DNA of 64,000 bases from Aricia agestis (lineage: Eukaryota > Arthropoda > Insecta > Lepidoptera > Lycaenidae), in the NCBI RefSeq assembly GCF_905147365.1, contig NC_056423.1, positions 5,250,501 through 5,314,500 on the forward strand, read 5' to 3'. The notes under the pieces are model-generated. The model saw only the letters and a program-made list of their open reading frames with translations, was not told the DNA's origin and made no database searches. Positions 10,270-22,839 of this stretch are shown piece by piece. Each line of letters opens with the position of its first letter. Positions within the stretch are counted from its first letter, which is position 1. The translations under genes and the position numbers were made by a program.

Positions 10270-13200
10270 TGTAGGACTTATTGCGACCAAAGAGCTGGTG
10301 GATGCTGCCCTACCCACTAAAACTCTGGTGCTCGAGAAGTTCTGATCGAGATCGGCAAGGTCTATTCTGATTCGACCTTGCTTAACTCGATTGCTGAACC
10401 GATTTTGTTGATGGCATAAAAATACATTGAGTTCCGGATTAGGACACATAATGGGATAATTATTCTGGTAAAATGTACGGTTTCTTCGCGATAAAGTGCT
10501 TCCGGCGAAACGAAGGGGGCATCTTATAGCATAAAAATACTTTCTTAGAATTAATTTTGTTTATTGTGAAATTCGACAATAGGGATGATGACAAGGTCAA
10601 AGATTTGCGATTTTTTTAAATAAAATAAAGAAATCACGGTAGAAAATAAGTGTTCCCAAATTTCAGCTTGATAGCATTTGTATTTTTTTTTTGTTATGTG
10701 CCTTCAAAGTTGGATATTCAAGTCAAATTTTTTTTTAATTAAATTTCTTAATATTTGTATACAATTCGATAACTTATGCAATTAAAAGCAACTTTTGTTA
10801 TGAAACCACTTTCATAAACGCAATATTTAATATACCTGTCGAACAAAGTGGTCTCCCGATGCGTACAAACTACGAAAGTCTGACGTCATACTTTCGTAGC
10901 ACTTTGTATGGAGCGTTTCGGGCAGGTCTTTTTTATGAGATATTTTAATTGTCATATTATCTTGCTGAATTTTTAAGCTATCAGAGTCATTCTTTCAACG
11001 ATGTTTCTATTTTTGAAGGGTCTTTCAATTACCGATAAGAAAAAAAAATAGTCATCATGCCTATTAAGCTACTCAATTACTCTACCTTTCTATAGGGTGG
11101 TTTCTTACGCTGAGTATTGCGTAACTCGTAGCCTATAATTTTATACTCGGGTGTTGTATTCTAATAATATAATCACACTGTAATTATTTCTATTATGTGT
11201 ACTTATAACCAAATATATGCAAACTATTATAGCAATTATAATAGTGCTTTCAAATCCGCATCCTAGAGTTACGATAGACTTTTTAGCCGTTTCGTCGCAT
11301 GACAACTCGTCCCATATTTTTTTTAATTAAAATTGCAAATAAAAATGGATTAAGCCTTTTGGTTGATATATATTTTTTTATATTTTTAACGCATTGAACT
11401 GTTTTGGGACGAAATGCCGGCAACTCTACATCTATCATATATCTGTAATTCTCACTGATGTTATCAGAAACAACTGGTTACGCTTAACCCCTGACCTTTC
11501 ATTCAAATGCCTCGTTATGCGTAAGTGAAAAATTGCTCGCGTCACTTTCACTATTTCTGACAGTTTGACAATCTGACTGACTGACTTACAATTTAATTGA
11601 TAATTTTGCCGTTTATTCGTTGATTGATTGCCGGTGTCGGTGTTAAATTTGAAACGTTTAGGATACGTAAAAGATTGAAGATTACAAAATTAATTATGTT
11701 GTAACTGGCTCTTTTTTGAATAGACCACGATTTGAATGGAGTTGGATTGTTAGGAATGATATCCATTTGTACTTTAATGAATAGTATAGATGTCTTGCTA
11801 CGTGCGACGTAATTCGTCTTTTCAAATTATTTGTTGCGAGATAAGAAAGTCAATTATAACACAAAGTCCACTGTGCCCCTAAATTAAAATTAAAAAGCCC
11901 TTTCAAAGAAGCATTTAAATTAATTTTTCGTTTCGTAACATTACAACACTACAAGCAATAAACAATGTTCTGTTGTCGTTGACCAGAGGCATAGACCACA
12001 AAATGAAGTAGACAGGCCAATAATAATGGATCATGTGCCAAATAATTATAATTATGTATATTTCACTTGCCGTGTATCATTTTAATTTAAATATTCAGTA
12101 TTTGAACAGTATTTTTTTTAATTTTTGAGGATACATTCTAAAATTAAGCTGTCTACCACTATTTCGTTTAAATCGCAGTTTCGTTCTATGTCAGAACATT
12201 GCCTCTTTACACAATCTAAGGCAGGGCCAATCTAAGATTTCCTGGGAGCGATTGTTTCCTGGTATTGCCTGTATCAGTTCTGAATTTCTTCGATCTATGG
12301 GCGGGTCGGTTCCATTACACGGCGAGGTTGTCCCGGACATGTCGGGTTCATACTGAAATAATTTACTGCGAGAAAGTGCTGCGACAACGATTACATTCCG
12401 TTTCGCAGCACTGATATGAAATTAAATATTATTTATTACCTTTAGGACGTTATTGCTTGTTGCGTAGATAATTCTAGATTAAGCTAACTAAGGAATACCT
12501 ACGACCTAGCTATATGCGTATTGGCTTGCTTTTACCAACCTACCTTTCATAGATTTCTTCTTTCAGCATATTCCAAATTTAGATGATTTACGTTTATTTT
12601 TGATACAATTTAAATATGAATTAATGCCATAAAATATCAATTGAAGTATGAAAAAATATAATCAAAATATTAAAAAAATGTAAAAAAAAATCTTTGATCT
12701 GAATATTTTGATAGGTATGAGTCTTTAATTGTTATTTGTTACCCAAGTTTAGATGAAAAAATCTGATTTATCTTGTGTTAATCGTATTTTCTGACTTTAA
12801 TTTATGGTCATTTAATAAAATAAACACAACATAATAACCGTCGTACGACTTTTAAAGCTATTATTGTGTTTTTGCATGTGAAATATAAATTGTATTTACA
12901 AGATGACTCGGTCTTCTGAAAATAAAACTGCATTAGTACCATTGTTAAATGTAGAATATTTGGTTTTAATTTTGTCAGACGATTATTATGTATATTTAAT
13001 TAGTTCTACATCCTATAAGTAAATTTATATCAAATCTTAAATTCATTTTAAGAGTTTTGAATACATAATTTTATTTAATTGAATGACATTAAAAATTTCG
13101 CCGTTCCGCATAAGTAATTTGGCGTGAATTGGTGCTTTAAATATTTCTGATTTGCCAGGGTTCTTTTTTGTACACAAAAATTTGTTTAAAAAAACTGAAA

Positions 13201-13830
13201 GTAAGTACATATACAATTTAGTTCAAGAATTATGAAACGTAGTTTTTGTTTATTCCTTTATACTTGCCACCTCTAAATGAAGAAATCATATTTTGCAATA
13301 TTTTTTATTTGTCTAAAATTATTACAGAAGTAAGGTGCAGTATCAGAAGTAACAAGAGGGCGTCGGTGCCAAAAAACACTTTTATATATCAATATTATAT
13401 TATATTATAGGTTCCTCTTACAGCATTAAGTACTAAAAAACCTTAATAACTATGAGTGTACTTAGTGTAATGTTACGGAAATGGCATAATAACTTTATAC
13501 GGTATAATTATCCAATCATGTATCTCGCGTGTTAAATATCTCTTTGTTGTTGGAGGCCACGAGAGCGCTTAAATATTGCTTCTTAATTATAGTATTCGTT
13601 TCATAGTGTTCTTGATTTTACAATGCTATTTATCATGGGTTTTGTTGGTAAAGGTGATTTGTCTATGATAAATGACTTGGAAATTATTCATTTGAATGTG
13701 GTGTCGGGATTACAAGAACTTGCGTTGTATTGGTGTTTCGCCCGCAGGTACGAATCAGTGGGACGAGTCGCTTCAATTGAATTTATCTAATATTGTTTTT
13801 TTTCGTCCACTTATTTTCAATCCATACCTA
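10270..13830. other. Long AT-rich non-coding stretch
   Basis: Apart from a weak imperfect inverted repeat around 10840-10925 ('actacgaaagt' / 'actttcgtag'), I see no gene, RNA gene or clear element. It may be intron or intergenic DNA. Confidence 0.5.
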
Positions 13831-13834
13831 TATT

Positions 13835-13990
13835 ATAAATGTGTTTATCTGTCTGCTTGTCTGTTATCTTTTAATGCACAAACCGCCGAACCGATTTTGA
13901 TGAAATTTAGTCCCGGGAAAGGACATAGGATACTTTTTCTCAAGGAAATAGGATAACCGAAATGCTGCACAACGGAGTTGCATGCGTGAT
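13835..13990 (+). repeat. Dispersed repeat ('aaaccgccgaaccgatttt' type)
   Basis: It contains 'gtctgcttgtctgttatctt', 'ccgccgaaccgattttgatg' and 'gggaaaggacataggatact'. A diverged copy lies at 32180-32410 with the same order (gtctg, cttcacgac, ggatactttttatccggg). The frame 13696-13956 crosses into it and is not a gene. Confidence 0.65.
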
Positions 13991-14458
13991 GTGTCTAGTA
14001 GCGTATAAAAGTGCTGATTTAACGCTAAAGTGCTAATTTTAGTTTGTAATGAGGTAACAAGTCAGGTGCAGCTTCCGGACTGGACCAGATTTGACCGGTC
14101 TCGATATCCTTTCCTTAGTAACAGATTTGAGCACCAGCTGCATATTTTTTACCTTCAAGGTGCGCTCACACCTGTCCCGGATAGGTAAACGCATTCTAAA
14201 GTGCATCTTAAATCTAGTGCAATAAGATTCGTTTTAGGTTTCAATAGTTTATATTTTATGGTAATAAATTAAAGGAAGTCTATAAAAAAAGTGTAGGTGT
14301 TTTTAATTTTGTGAATCTAGACGAGCTACTGGAGACAGGACGTTGTCGTAAAACTTATACATATATGAATAATGAAATATATACTTTAGAAACACGAAAT
14401 CTACAATAGACAGTAGAATCTTTATTTTTCAATGTGTGTTTGTATATTTATTCTAGAG

Positions 14459-14716
14459 CCGCTATCCCCAACCTGCGGCCCGCGGACCGCTTATTTGTGG
14501 CCCGCGTGTTGTTAAACAATTTTAATATTCACGCCCACCGGCAAGATAACGTAAAATCTACGTGATAGTCGTTAATTTTTTTCCACTTTTAAATCGTATG
14601 TTTTGAAGAATGTAAATTTTTAAGTCTAAAAAATTTTTGTTGACGCCCATGACACCAAGACCAAAACATGTTTGTGGCCCGCATGAAAAAAAAAGGTTGG
14701 GGACCAGGTTGGGTTG
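14459..14716. mobile_element. hAT-like MITE with 'ccccaacctgcggcccgcgg' end
   Basis: The left end (ccgctatccccaacctgcgg) and right end ('ggttggggaccaggttggg') are imperfect inverted repeats, with extra 'gtggcccgc' motifs inside. Flanks are ttctagag (14451-14458) and ctctagag (14717-14724), an 8-bp duplication with one mismatch, which fits hAT insertion. Non-coding. Confidence 0.75.
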
Positions 14717-14729
14717 CTCTAGAGTATTA

Positions 14730-16500
14730 CGCCTAAATTAAGTATTTTGTTCCGATGAAGTTAAAAATTGCGTAAGAGTAGCTCAAAACATTGATGTATA
14801 ATAAGCTATAGACATTAGTTATTTAATCTGTACTATAATTTATAGACTCGCTAATGACTCCTTTCCATAATTTTCTATTCATTAATACGTCGTAGTTTAT
14901 CATCATTAGGTCAGTTTTATTAGTGAGAGTGAATGTGTCAATCAAAAATATTCAAATCTATAACGAAATTAATGATGTACGATCTCCGACCGGCCCGGTA
15001 TCACACTTCGACTTTATTCCTATAGCAATAAAATTCAATAGTTGTAAAGTGCGAATACCGCCGATCGTACAATAAACAGATACTGCCGTTAGCTAATTAT
15101 GATCTATTCAACGTAATAATCATCCGATTTGGATGACTTTCTAATTAGGCTGTTTTAGAACTCGACTACTTAAATAAACAGAGTCAAATAGAGGTTTGGT
15201 TTCTATGAGTAATCAAATCTATCATCTATGGTCGAAACCATGCGATTGTACCCTTTCAACTCATTTTGAACTATTAGTATAAACGAAAATATTAAACTCG
15301 TCCCAATTAATGTGCTAACACAATTTTTTGCCATATTGGTAGCAACTAATTAATACCGAGCTTTGCATAGATTTAGATTAGAACAAATTGCAACTGAGTA
15401 CAGTAGTTTAAAGAGTTTTGTCACTCGCCTCATGGTTTGAACCATATCTAATTCGCTCATCAGTCACGTCCTAAAACCTAGCTACTGTTTCATAGAGTAC
15501 CTATATTTCCGCTAGAACTGAATTTCATTGTGAATTTTGCATTACAATTCGCCCATCCGTTAGAACGGATGTAGACATCCAGAGCTGCATTAACGCGAGT
15601 TACAAATGACCATTTTGATGGAAGTTGTGTGAAAACAACAATGAGATAGAACAGTTAAGTTACTGGAACGTGACTCGTTAATTTAACTATGATTTGCTAT
15701 TGTGATGTCGTGATAACTATGATAACTACGGCTTAGTGGTTTAACGATTTGTGTATCGTTACCATGTTTTATAACTTTACATTTTTTAACTTTTCTGAAA
15801 AGGCCAGGAACCTAACACCTAATATACTCGAGTGAATAATAATTTTCGGTTGAAAAAAATGTATGAAGAAATAAAATCTGGAGATTCGTCCCAATGGGAC
15901 GAATTCTTGTGGTAGGAAATAAACTACATTTCCCTATCTTGGGTCGCAATTACTCAGACTCTCACGAGTTTTAAAATCTTTGTCTTAGGCCATAAGTTTT
16001 TGATTTTTTTAATGTTTGTTTATGAGACCTTGGTGTTTTTCTGCCGTAAAAAATTTCATCGAATTAGAAATGCATAGGCCGTGAAAGTTATTAAGTTGTG
16101 GACAAGATGTCTTCGGCTGACCGCTTTTTGTGCTGTGCCATATATGTCTAGGAAAATGTACCGTGCCCACCTATCTGCCCAGTGCTTACGGACCGTAGGA
16201 CAAGTGTTTTATGGTATATTAGCTTTATTAGAATCGCTTAAAAAGTTGAAATAGAGTTGTTGTTAATTTCCTAGATGATTCTATAAATGTTATTAGTTAT
16301 TGCAAGTTTGTCTGTTTGTCCGTTTTAAAGGATATGGAGACATTTTGAATTCTAGTAGTAAAGAATATTTTTGGTGCCAAAAAAATTTAAACGCAAGTCG
16401 CAACTCCAACGAAGCTGCGGGCAAGATTTTCCTAAAGCCTAGACTGGCTGGAGAAGAAAAAACCTCAAAAATGTAGTATTTAAAAACAATTTTACTGGAC
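14730..16500. other. Non-coding stretch
   Basis: No gene or clear element recognised in this span. Confidence 0.45.
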
Positions 16501-16507
16501 ATAATTC

Positions 16508-17128
16508 GCTGGCCCCGGGTAATAAAGGCGTAATATCAAAAATCGTTTTGATCAGGAGAGACAAAATAAGCTATTTTGTTTATAGTGCAGCGTACAGTGG
16601 TCCAAAACAAATGTGTGATGTCTCATATGAAAGTTAATTTTTTTACCTATTTAACCATATCAAAATAATTGTAATGGTATACAAAATTATTAAAATAATT
16701 GAAAAAAGTATAATACAAATAATAAGCGATATTGTTTCAGTTGTAACATTGTTTATTGACTTTATAAAAACACCAAACCGCTTGAGATTTATGGCTGTAA
16801 GAACATAATACGACGTATTTTTCGCTTTAGATTTCGAGCGTACCAGCCGATTACTCCGTTCTTCTGGGGAATCTTACAGCGAAAGCTTAGTTGTATCGTA
16901 TCTTCACCGGCTTTTTTAGTTATGTTTCATAGAGTAATGCAAGAATACAGTTTTAGTCGTAAGAGAATTTTCAATTCAATAAAGCTTTTGTCATTTATTA
17001 TACTCAAAATATTATTTTAAAAACATGAAGTAAATAGGGGTGATAGACTAATACTTAGAGAAGCCAAAAATCAAATAACATTAAAAAGGGCGTAACCGGC
17101 GTTTACCGCTTTGTTGCCCGGGGCCAGC
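16508..17128. mobile_element. 621-bp element with 22-bp inverted ends
   Basis: It starts gctggccccgggtaataaag and ends with the inverted relative 'ctttgttgcccggggccagc', differing at two positions. The interior is AT-rich with no frame. I could not identify a target duplication, so the superfamily is open. Confidence 0.65.
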
Positions 17129-17352
17129 AATATCATGGACAAGGAAAGCCATCTCACTTTGCACTTATATTTATGGTGATGTAAGCACTAATTATGCTCG
17201 ATTTGACCAGTCAGCAATGGTTGAGATGCAAGTAATTGAGTTTCACGCTCTATTAGCTGTATATTACATAAATACGTCAAGCTGTTTTACGTAATTTCAT
17301 GAAAACAGCACCCAATAGCTTGTGACACTATTAATTGGCGTGAGGCTCTTAA

Positions 17353-17539
17353 GAGTCCGGGTGCCATCGCAAAATCGTTCATATTTTTCGTATGTAAATA
17401 TTTTGCAGTGAATCTTTGTACAGGAACCTAGGTAATTACTGTCTTAAGCTAAATAATAATTCAGATATGGTAAATATTCTCGTATAGGAAATTATCTTGG
17501 TATTACGTTTGTATGAAAACTGCGATGGCACCCGGACTC
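17353..17539. mobile_element. TTAA-flanked MITE
   Basis: TTAA at 17349-17352 and at 17540-17543 bracket an element whose ends gagtccgggtgccatcgca and its complement match perfectly over 19 bp. TTAA duplication is characteristic of piggyBac and Kolobok transposases. The GAG terminus is not the usual piggyBac CCC, which leans towards Kolobok or an unusual piggyBac family. Confidence 0.75.
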
Positions 17540-18420
17540 TTAATTAAAATGACCTCAGCCAATTTTACATGAGGTTTGGAAGAAATAATAAAGTTTATTT
17601 TGAGCAGAAATCTAATGATTTTTATGTCATTTTTTTTAACCGCGTATGTCTTCTAACTTCTTATTTAAAGTTAAAGTTGTAAAAATTAAATCTTAAAACT
17701 ACTTACATTGCGTAAATTGCGTAACGTTATTTATACCAGCAAAATAAATAACGTTACATAGAAAGTACCTTTTATGTACTGATAATAATAATAGTAATCG
17801 TTAGTGCCAAGCATCAAGCAAACTGCCTATTTTTTATTTCCCTTTTTTAGTCTACATTTAATCTGATAGCCATAGGCTATTTCGTGGAGTACTCACAATT
17901 AGACTAACATCAATCAAGTGTAATAAATTGTTCTAAGAACACAATAGAATGAGACCTTGTTGATTTTTTGTAGGATTTATTCTAGCAGGAAGCTCCGGGT
18001 TTTTTTTTTCTCGAAAAAGCTATTTAGATCATATACTTAATTCTTTTGTAAAAAGGAGGACTTATTTACTTTATTGTAATTTGAATATTTGTAAATGTAA
18101 TTTTTTAACCAACTTCCAAAAAGGAGGAGGTTATATTATGTTCGTCTTTTTAGTTATTAAAATCGGTGGCGCAAACGCGAGAACAATGGAAGATCCTGGG
18201 GGGAGGCCTTTGCCCAGCTGTGGGACAGTATAGGCAAAGATAAAAATAATACTAAAACTTTGTAAAAAGATTCAGTTATGACTTATGAGGTTTTATATGT
18301 ACCTACTCTATGACGAAATAAACTAAAGAATAAAATATCCATAAAATATATTAATGGTGACTCTATAGGGTTCTTTTTTCCTAGCTGCTATTTTAGTAAA
18401 GTCTTGTAACATTGAAATTT

Positions 18421-18779
18421 TGACGTGGGAGAGCCATGCTTCGGCACGAATAGGCCGGCTCGACCGGAGAAATACCACGTCCTCACAGAAAACCGGCGTG
18501 AAACAGCGCTTCCGCTGTGTTTCGCCGAGTGAGTGAGTTTACCGGAGGCCCAATCTCCTACCCTTTTCCCTTCCCTACCCTCCACTATTTCCTTCCGTAC
18601 CCTCCCCTATTCCCTTCTGTACCCTCCCCTATTCCCTTCCCTACCCTCCCCTATTACCCCTTAAAAGGCCGGCAACGCACCTGCAGCTCTTCTGATGCTG
18701 CAAGTGTCCATGGGCGACGGAAGTTGCTTTCCATCAGGTGACCCGTTAGCTCGTTTGCCCCCTTATTTCATAAAAAAAA
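18421..18779 (+). mobile_element. LINE-tailed SINE, copy 3 (longest pyrimidine array)
   Basis: Plus-strand copy with the complete module order: head 'tgacgtgggagagccatgct', 'ggccggctcgaccggagaaa', 'aaacagcgcttccgctgtgt', the array of ccctattccctt-type units (about 18552-18660), 'ttaaaaggccggcaacgcac', and the LINE-shared tail ending in a run of nine A. The head-to-array part is unrelated to the LINE, so the element is a SINE borrowing the LINE tail. The 74-residue frame across it is not a gene. Confidence 0.9.
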
Positions 18780-19827
18780 ACATTCATCTCAATGACGCAG
18801 AAATTGCATTGATGATAATTTAATTTAAAACATGTAGAGTTCTTATGTAAAACTTTCTTTTAATTGAAAGGCTTACATTACGTACAAGTAATTTGACACA
18901 GCATTATTGTAAACGTCGAAGTACTTTTACTTTGAATAAGCAGGCACAAAAGTAGATTTTTCATTAAAAAAAAACTTTTCACAAAAAGTAGATTTTCCAC
19001 TTTAACATTTGACAGCCCTACGAGTAGGATAAAATCGATTTAAGAATTAAGACCTACCGAATCACGATTCGAAACTCGCATTCTCCATCATGATGTAATC
19101 GATTGTTTTTACCTCTAGCAATATTTTCAAGGTAACGTCAACGACCTACTAGTGTGGCCAGCTAATAAATTATACTTCCGATGTGTGTGACAAGTGACAA
19201 CACAGCAGTTTTTGACTTACTGTACCTTAGTTTCTGGAAGAGTTGTCCTTTTGTTGACTTTTATTTATTTTTATATTTATATTTGCTCTATTTTTATACT
19301 ATTGTGCGTACTAATGAAAGTATTTTTTATTTCAGGTAAGACTTATTGTTGATTTTTAATGAGAAACGAAGAAGTTGTACGAGATAAACTTTAAAACGTG
19401 AGTTTTTCATATAATAATTGACTTATACCCGGTTATTACGAATGAAATAATAGTATTCAGCTCCCAACAATAAAAAAAAGTTTAAAAAAAAAATTGCGTG
19501 ACCCAGAGTTCGAGCCCTCTCATTTCGAATTTGGAATACAGCAGCTAGGGTGATGATTGATGGACAACAGCCCTTACTAACTATAGGTTTTGTACTAGTT
19601 CTTACAAAGATCCATAATAATTACAAACATCCATGATTACAAACATTTTTAGCCAATGAGCGCCAGATGTGCTTTCAAGTGCTTTTCGATAGCAGCAATT
19701 ATAATTTAAAAATTATGCTTACTTAATGGCATATGGCTTGTTAATCATTTTAACAGTTTTCATTTGTTGTGGTTATTTTTGCACGTTTTGCATAAAAAAT
19801 AAATAAATATATCTATAACTAGTTGTC

Positions 19828-19985
19828 CCGGTGAACTTCGTGTGACCTTCCCTGTACCTATAAAATAAAACCTTCCCTGGACTTCTACGAATATTTTAAG
19901 ACTAAAATCAGCCCAACCCGTTCAGCCGTTTTCGAGTTTTAGCGCGACTAACACATTTGGAAATCCATTTTTATATATAAGATAA
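19828..19985 (+). repeat. Dispersed repeat with 'actagttgtcccgg' head
   Basis: Head actagttgtcccggtgaact, internal 'aatattttaagactaaaatc' and 'ttcagccgttttcgagtttt', tail 'tttttatatataagat'. A diverged copy is at 25965-26130. Confidence 0.7.
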
Positions 19986-20519
19986 TATTAGTTGTATATA
20001 TAAATAACCTTAGATGTTCTTTATTATGCGATTGTTAGATCTATTTAAATCTTAGAGCATAGTAGAGCAAAACTTAAACACATACTTAATCATTTTAATC
20101 ATGTGTACTAGGTTTTAATTATTGATTATAATTATCTTAGTTTAAATACAGTTTCGTACTTCGTACGGTTGGCTCCAATGCTGCCAATTAAAAATGTTAC
20201 ACAGAATAATACAATGGCAAGTTAATTTCGTCGACTTTAAAATCCTTGTTTACTGTTAGATTTAAATTAATTTAAACTTATTTTTATTACGGTACTGCAA
20301 TCTCAAACTAAATTAAGTTTAACCTCACATTAAGTTCAGTCTATTTAGCCGGGAACCCCTCACTTCGCCCCCATACAAATAATTGTTTGTCCGTCCATAT
20401 GTTCGGAAGCTGCGCGACAGATGTTAGCTCAACGAGCGGTTTAACATCTAATGTGATGACATCTAGATTCAATTACCCACCATTTTGTTTTCAATTTCAT
20501 TCTTATGGCTAATAAGTAA

Positions 20520-20725
20520 TATCACTCTTGATAACTTTAGCTTCAAAAAATACTAGATCAAAAAGACGTTTAGATGTTACGATGCTACTGATAGACATAC
20601 AGACAGACAGACAATCAAAAGTTATGAGATCCCTGTTTTTACGACGGGGGTTAATACTTAATAGCAGTGGCGGACTTAGAGAGTGGCGAACGCGAATGGT
20701 AAGACCGCCACTGGCTAGTAGAATA
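20520..20725 (+). repeat. Dispersed repeat fragment with a nested 49-bp mini-element
   Basis: It contains 'gacagacagacaatcaaaag' and 'ttacgacgggggttaatact', a common lepidopteran repeat tail. At 20665-20713 a tiny inverted-repeat unit begins cagtggcgg and ends ccgccactg, the form of a hAT-type end pair. The overlapping short frames on both strands are not genes. Confidence 0.5.
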
Positions 20726-21606
20726 ATAAAACTTGGCATTATACCCCAAATTTTGGCTATTTTTGGCATTCCAAAGATACTGATGATATCTGCCATCATT
20801 TAAATTAGTTTTCCAACAAATTGATGCAAATTTTAATATGTAAATGACTATCCTTTTAGTTCTTGGTCGTAAAAATAATTATAAATAATATATTATGTAG
20901 TATATGTATTTCTGATGTTTTAAGATTTTGAGATAGAGCTTTTGATAATTTTAGACAAAACTGCTTAAAAGTTTCCGTATGAAATACATTTTATTAATTA
21001 ATTTATACTCTTTATATTGTATACATCTAATTTCATATGCATGCGAAAGTTTTTTTTATAATATTTTAGTATTAGTCATCAAAGAAAGAAATCTCATACG
21101 ATTCTGAACCTTGAGACAGATCATAAATCTGAATATTATTTACGTTTATGAAAGAAAATTATTCAAATCACGATTTTTCACAACCAAAATAACTAAGCAT
21201 GCTAAATGCTTTACTTCTCCGTTTTTATATTCTTTACTATTTTTGTCATGATAATACCCACTTCAGTTTTTGCATCTTGCCAAATAAAAAAAAAAAACAA
21301 AATTAACAACTAAGTACAGAAGCGTACCATCTTAATAAAAATACAACAAAAGCTATTGTATAATATCCAGTAGTTCACGATTTCACCATTATGTCACTAC
21401 TCACTACTCACTACACTCTTGAACTCCGATGCTTTTAAGATAGCGGTGTCTTCGCACGGATAACATCTATGTCTACTATCAGTGTCAATATCATAATTAA
21501 TTAAGTGGTAATTGTGAAATAATTGATTGCGTAATGCTTTGTGAACTTCTTTCCAACTCCCATTATGAAATATCCAATGGCAACAGGCTTACTTTTTTGA
21601 AATTGG

Positions 21607-21919
21607 CAGGGGCGGATCTACTTAAAGGCTTTTTGGGCTGCAGCCCAGGGGCTGGCTGATACAGAGGGCCCCCAACCGAACTGACACCAATAGACGATAT
21701 TGTCAATAATAAAAATGATCTAGAATTCAAAAAAATCCGATGATAAGGTTGGCAACACTGCGATCAATCAACCCGTGTGCGCATGTATCAAACGGAACGA
21801 GGAATGAGGCATTTTCTTATTTTTTGATTTGATTATCAAAATGGCAATTAGTTGAGTAATTAGGTAGGGCCCCTAAGAAGTATTAGCCCAGGGCCCCACA
21901 AATTCAAGGTCCGCCCCTG
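21607..21919. mobile_element. hAT-like MITE with 'caggggcgga' ends
   Basis: Ends are caggggcggatct and ggtccgcccctg (inverted). Subterminal 'gcccaggggc' and 'gcccagggcccc' blocks are also inverted partners. Flanks aaattgg and aaaagtgg are only loosely similar, so the duplication is decayed or absent. No coding frame. Confidence 0.7.
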
Positions 21920-22079
21920 AAAAGTGGAAGCAGCTTCTAGGAGATTTTGGGTGCAAATTATTTAACAAAGTCAGAGCAGAAGCCTATTATTTTAATTGAA
22001 GTGACTTTAATTGCCTCAACTTCTACAAAGCGTTAAAAGGGCATAAAGAAGAAATTAATGACAGTACCATATTTTCCTA

Positions 22080-22215
22080 TGTACCATCGCAGAAATTTAT
22101 TCATATACAGACCAACGTCATTTGGTCGGATTATGTCAATTCAATGTGATATTCTATTAGCTGGGTTTGACAAAATGCGACCAATTTACGTAGGTCGGCC
22201 ATGTCTAGATGAATC
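22080..22215. mobile_element. MITE copy (family of 57760-57920)
   Basis: It shares 'gtaccatcgcagaaatt', 'cgtcatttggtcggattatg' and 'gcgaccaatttacgtaggtc' in the same order with the element at 57.8 kb. The ends are inverted relatives of each other. Confidence 0.65.
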
Positions 22216-22600
22216 AACTTATATGAGTAAATGAAATTTTCATTCAACAATCTAAATCTCTACGGAAAGGATTCAGTAGAAAAGAACACCGATAGGATTA
22301 AATGAGGATTAAATATTTGAGTAACTACCATGCACTGAGATAAAGTTACAACCAATAACCAGTTAAAAACAACCCGATCAAAGTTATCGATTACGCGGGG
22401 TTGCCAGAAAAAAAAACAACTTTAAAATAAGGGTTCCTTGCTTTGTTTACATCCAGTGTAAATGTGTCATCGGGTTTTTATTTACATTGTTACAAGATAC
22501 GTTACTTATCATAGGGGCGGATGTTGGAAATCTCAAATCTGTCTTCGGTGCGATCGCGTACGAGAGCATAATTTGAAAGTGTGGGTGGCAGCGTATAGAG

Positions 22601-22827
22601 CAGGGGTTCCAAAACTTATTTTGTCTACTGCCCACTTTGAGAACAAATTATGTTTAGGCGCGTGGGGGCGCTTGCTTCAATTTAAAATGCACCCAGATGA
22701 AATAAATCACCCCCCCCCCCCCCCCAAGCCTCTACATAACACCTTCATTTTTTTGGGTCCCACACCGCCCCCCTTTAGACCTTCAGCGCCCACAATCGGG
22801 CGTTATCGCCCACTTTGGGAAAGACTG
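22601..22827. mobile_element. hAT-like MITE with 8-bp duplication and a C16 run
   Basis: The left end caggggttccaaaac and right end tttgggaaagactg are inverted relatives. Flanks gtatagag (22593-22600) and gtataaag (22828-22835) match at 7 of 8 bases, as for hAT insertion. A subterminal 'ctactgcccactttg' is echoed by 'cgcccactttg' on the other side. An uninterrupted run of 16 C lies at 22710-22725. The frame 22462-22833 crosses it and is not a gene. Confidence 0.75.
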
Positions 22828-22839
22828 GTATAAAGCTAT

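Noticed and set aside
10840..10925. Inverted repeat 'actacgaaagt' / 'actttcgtag' as a MITE
   Set aside because: Arms are short and imperfect and no flanking duplication could be read.
22462..22833. 123-codon plus-strand frame
   Set aside because: Mostly inside a hAT-like MITE, with a poly-C run translating to prolines.
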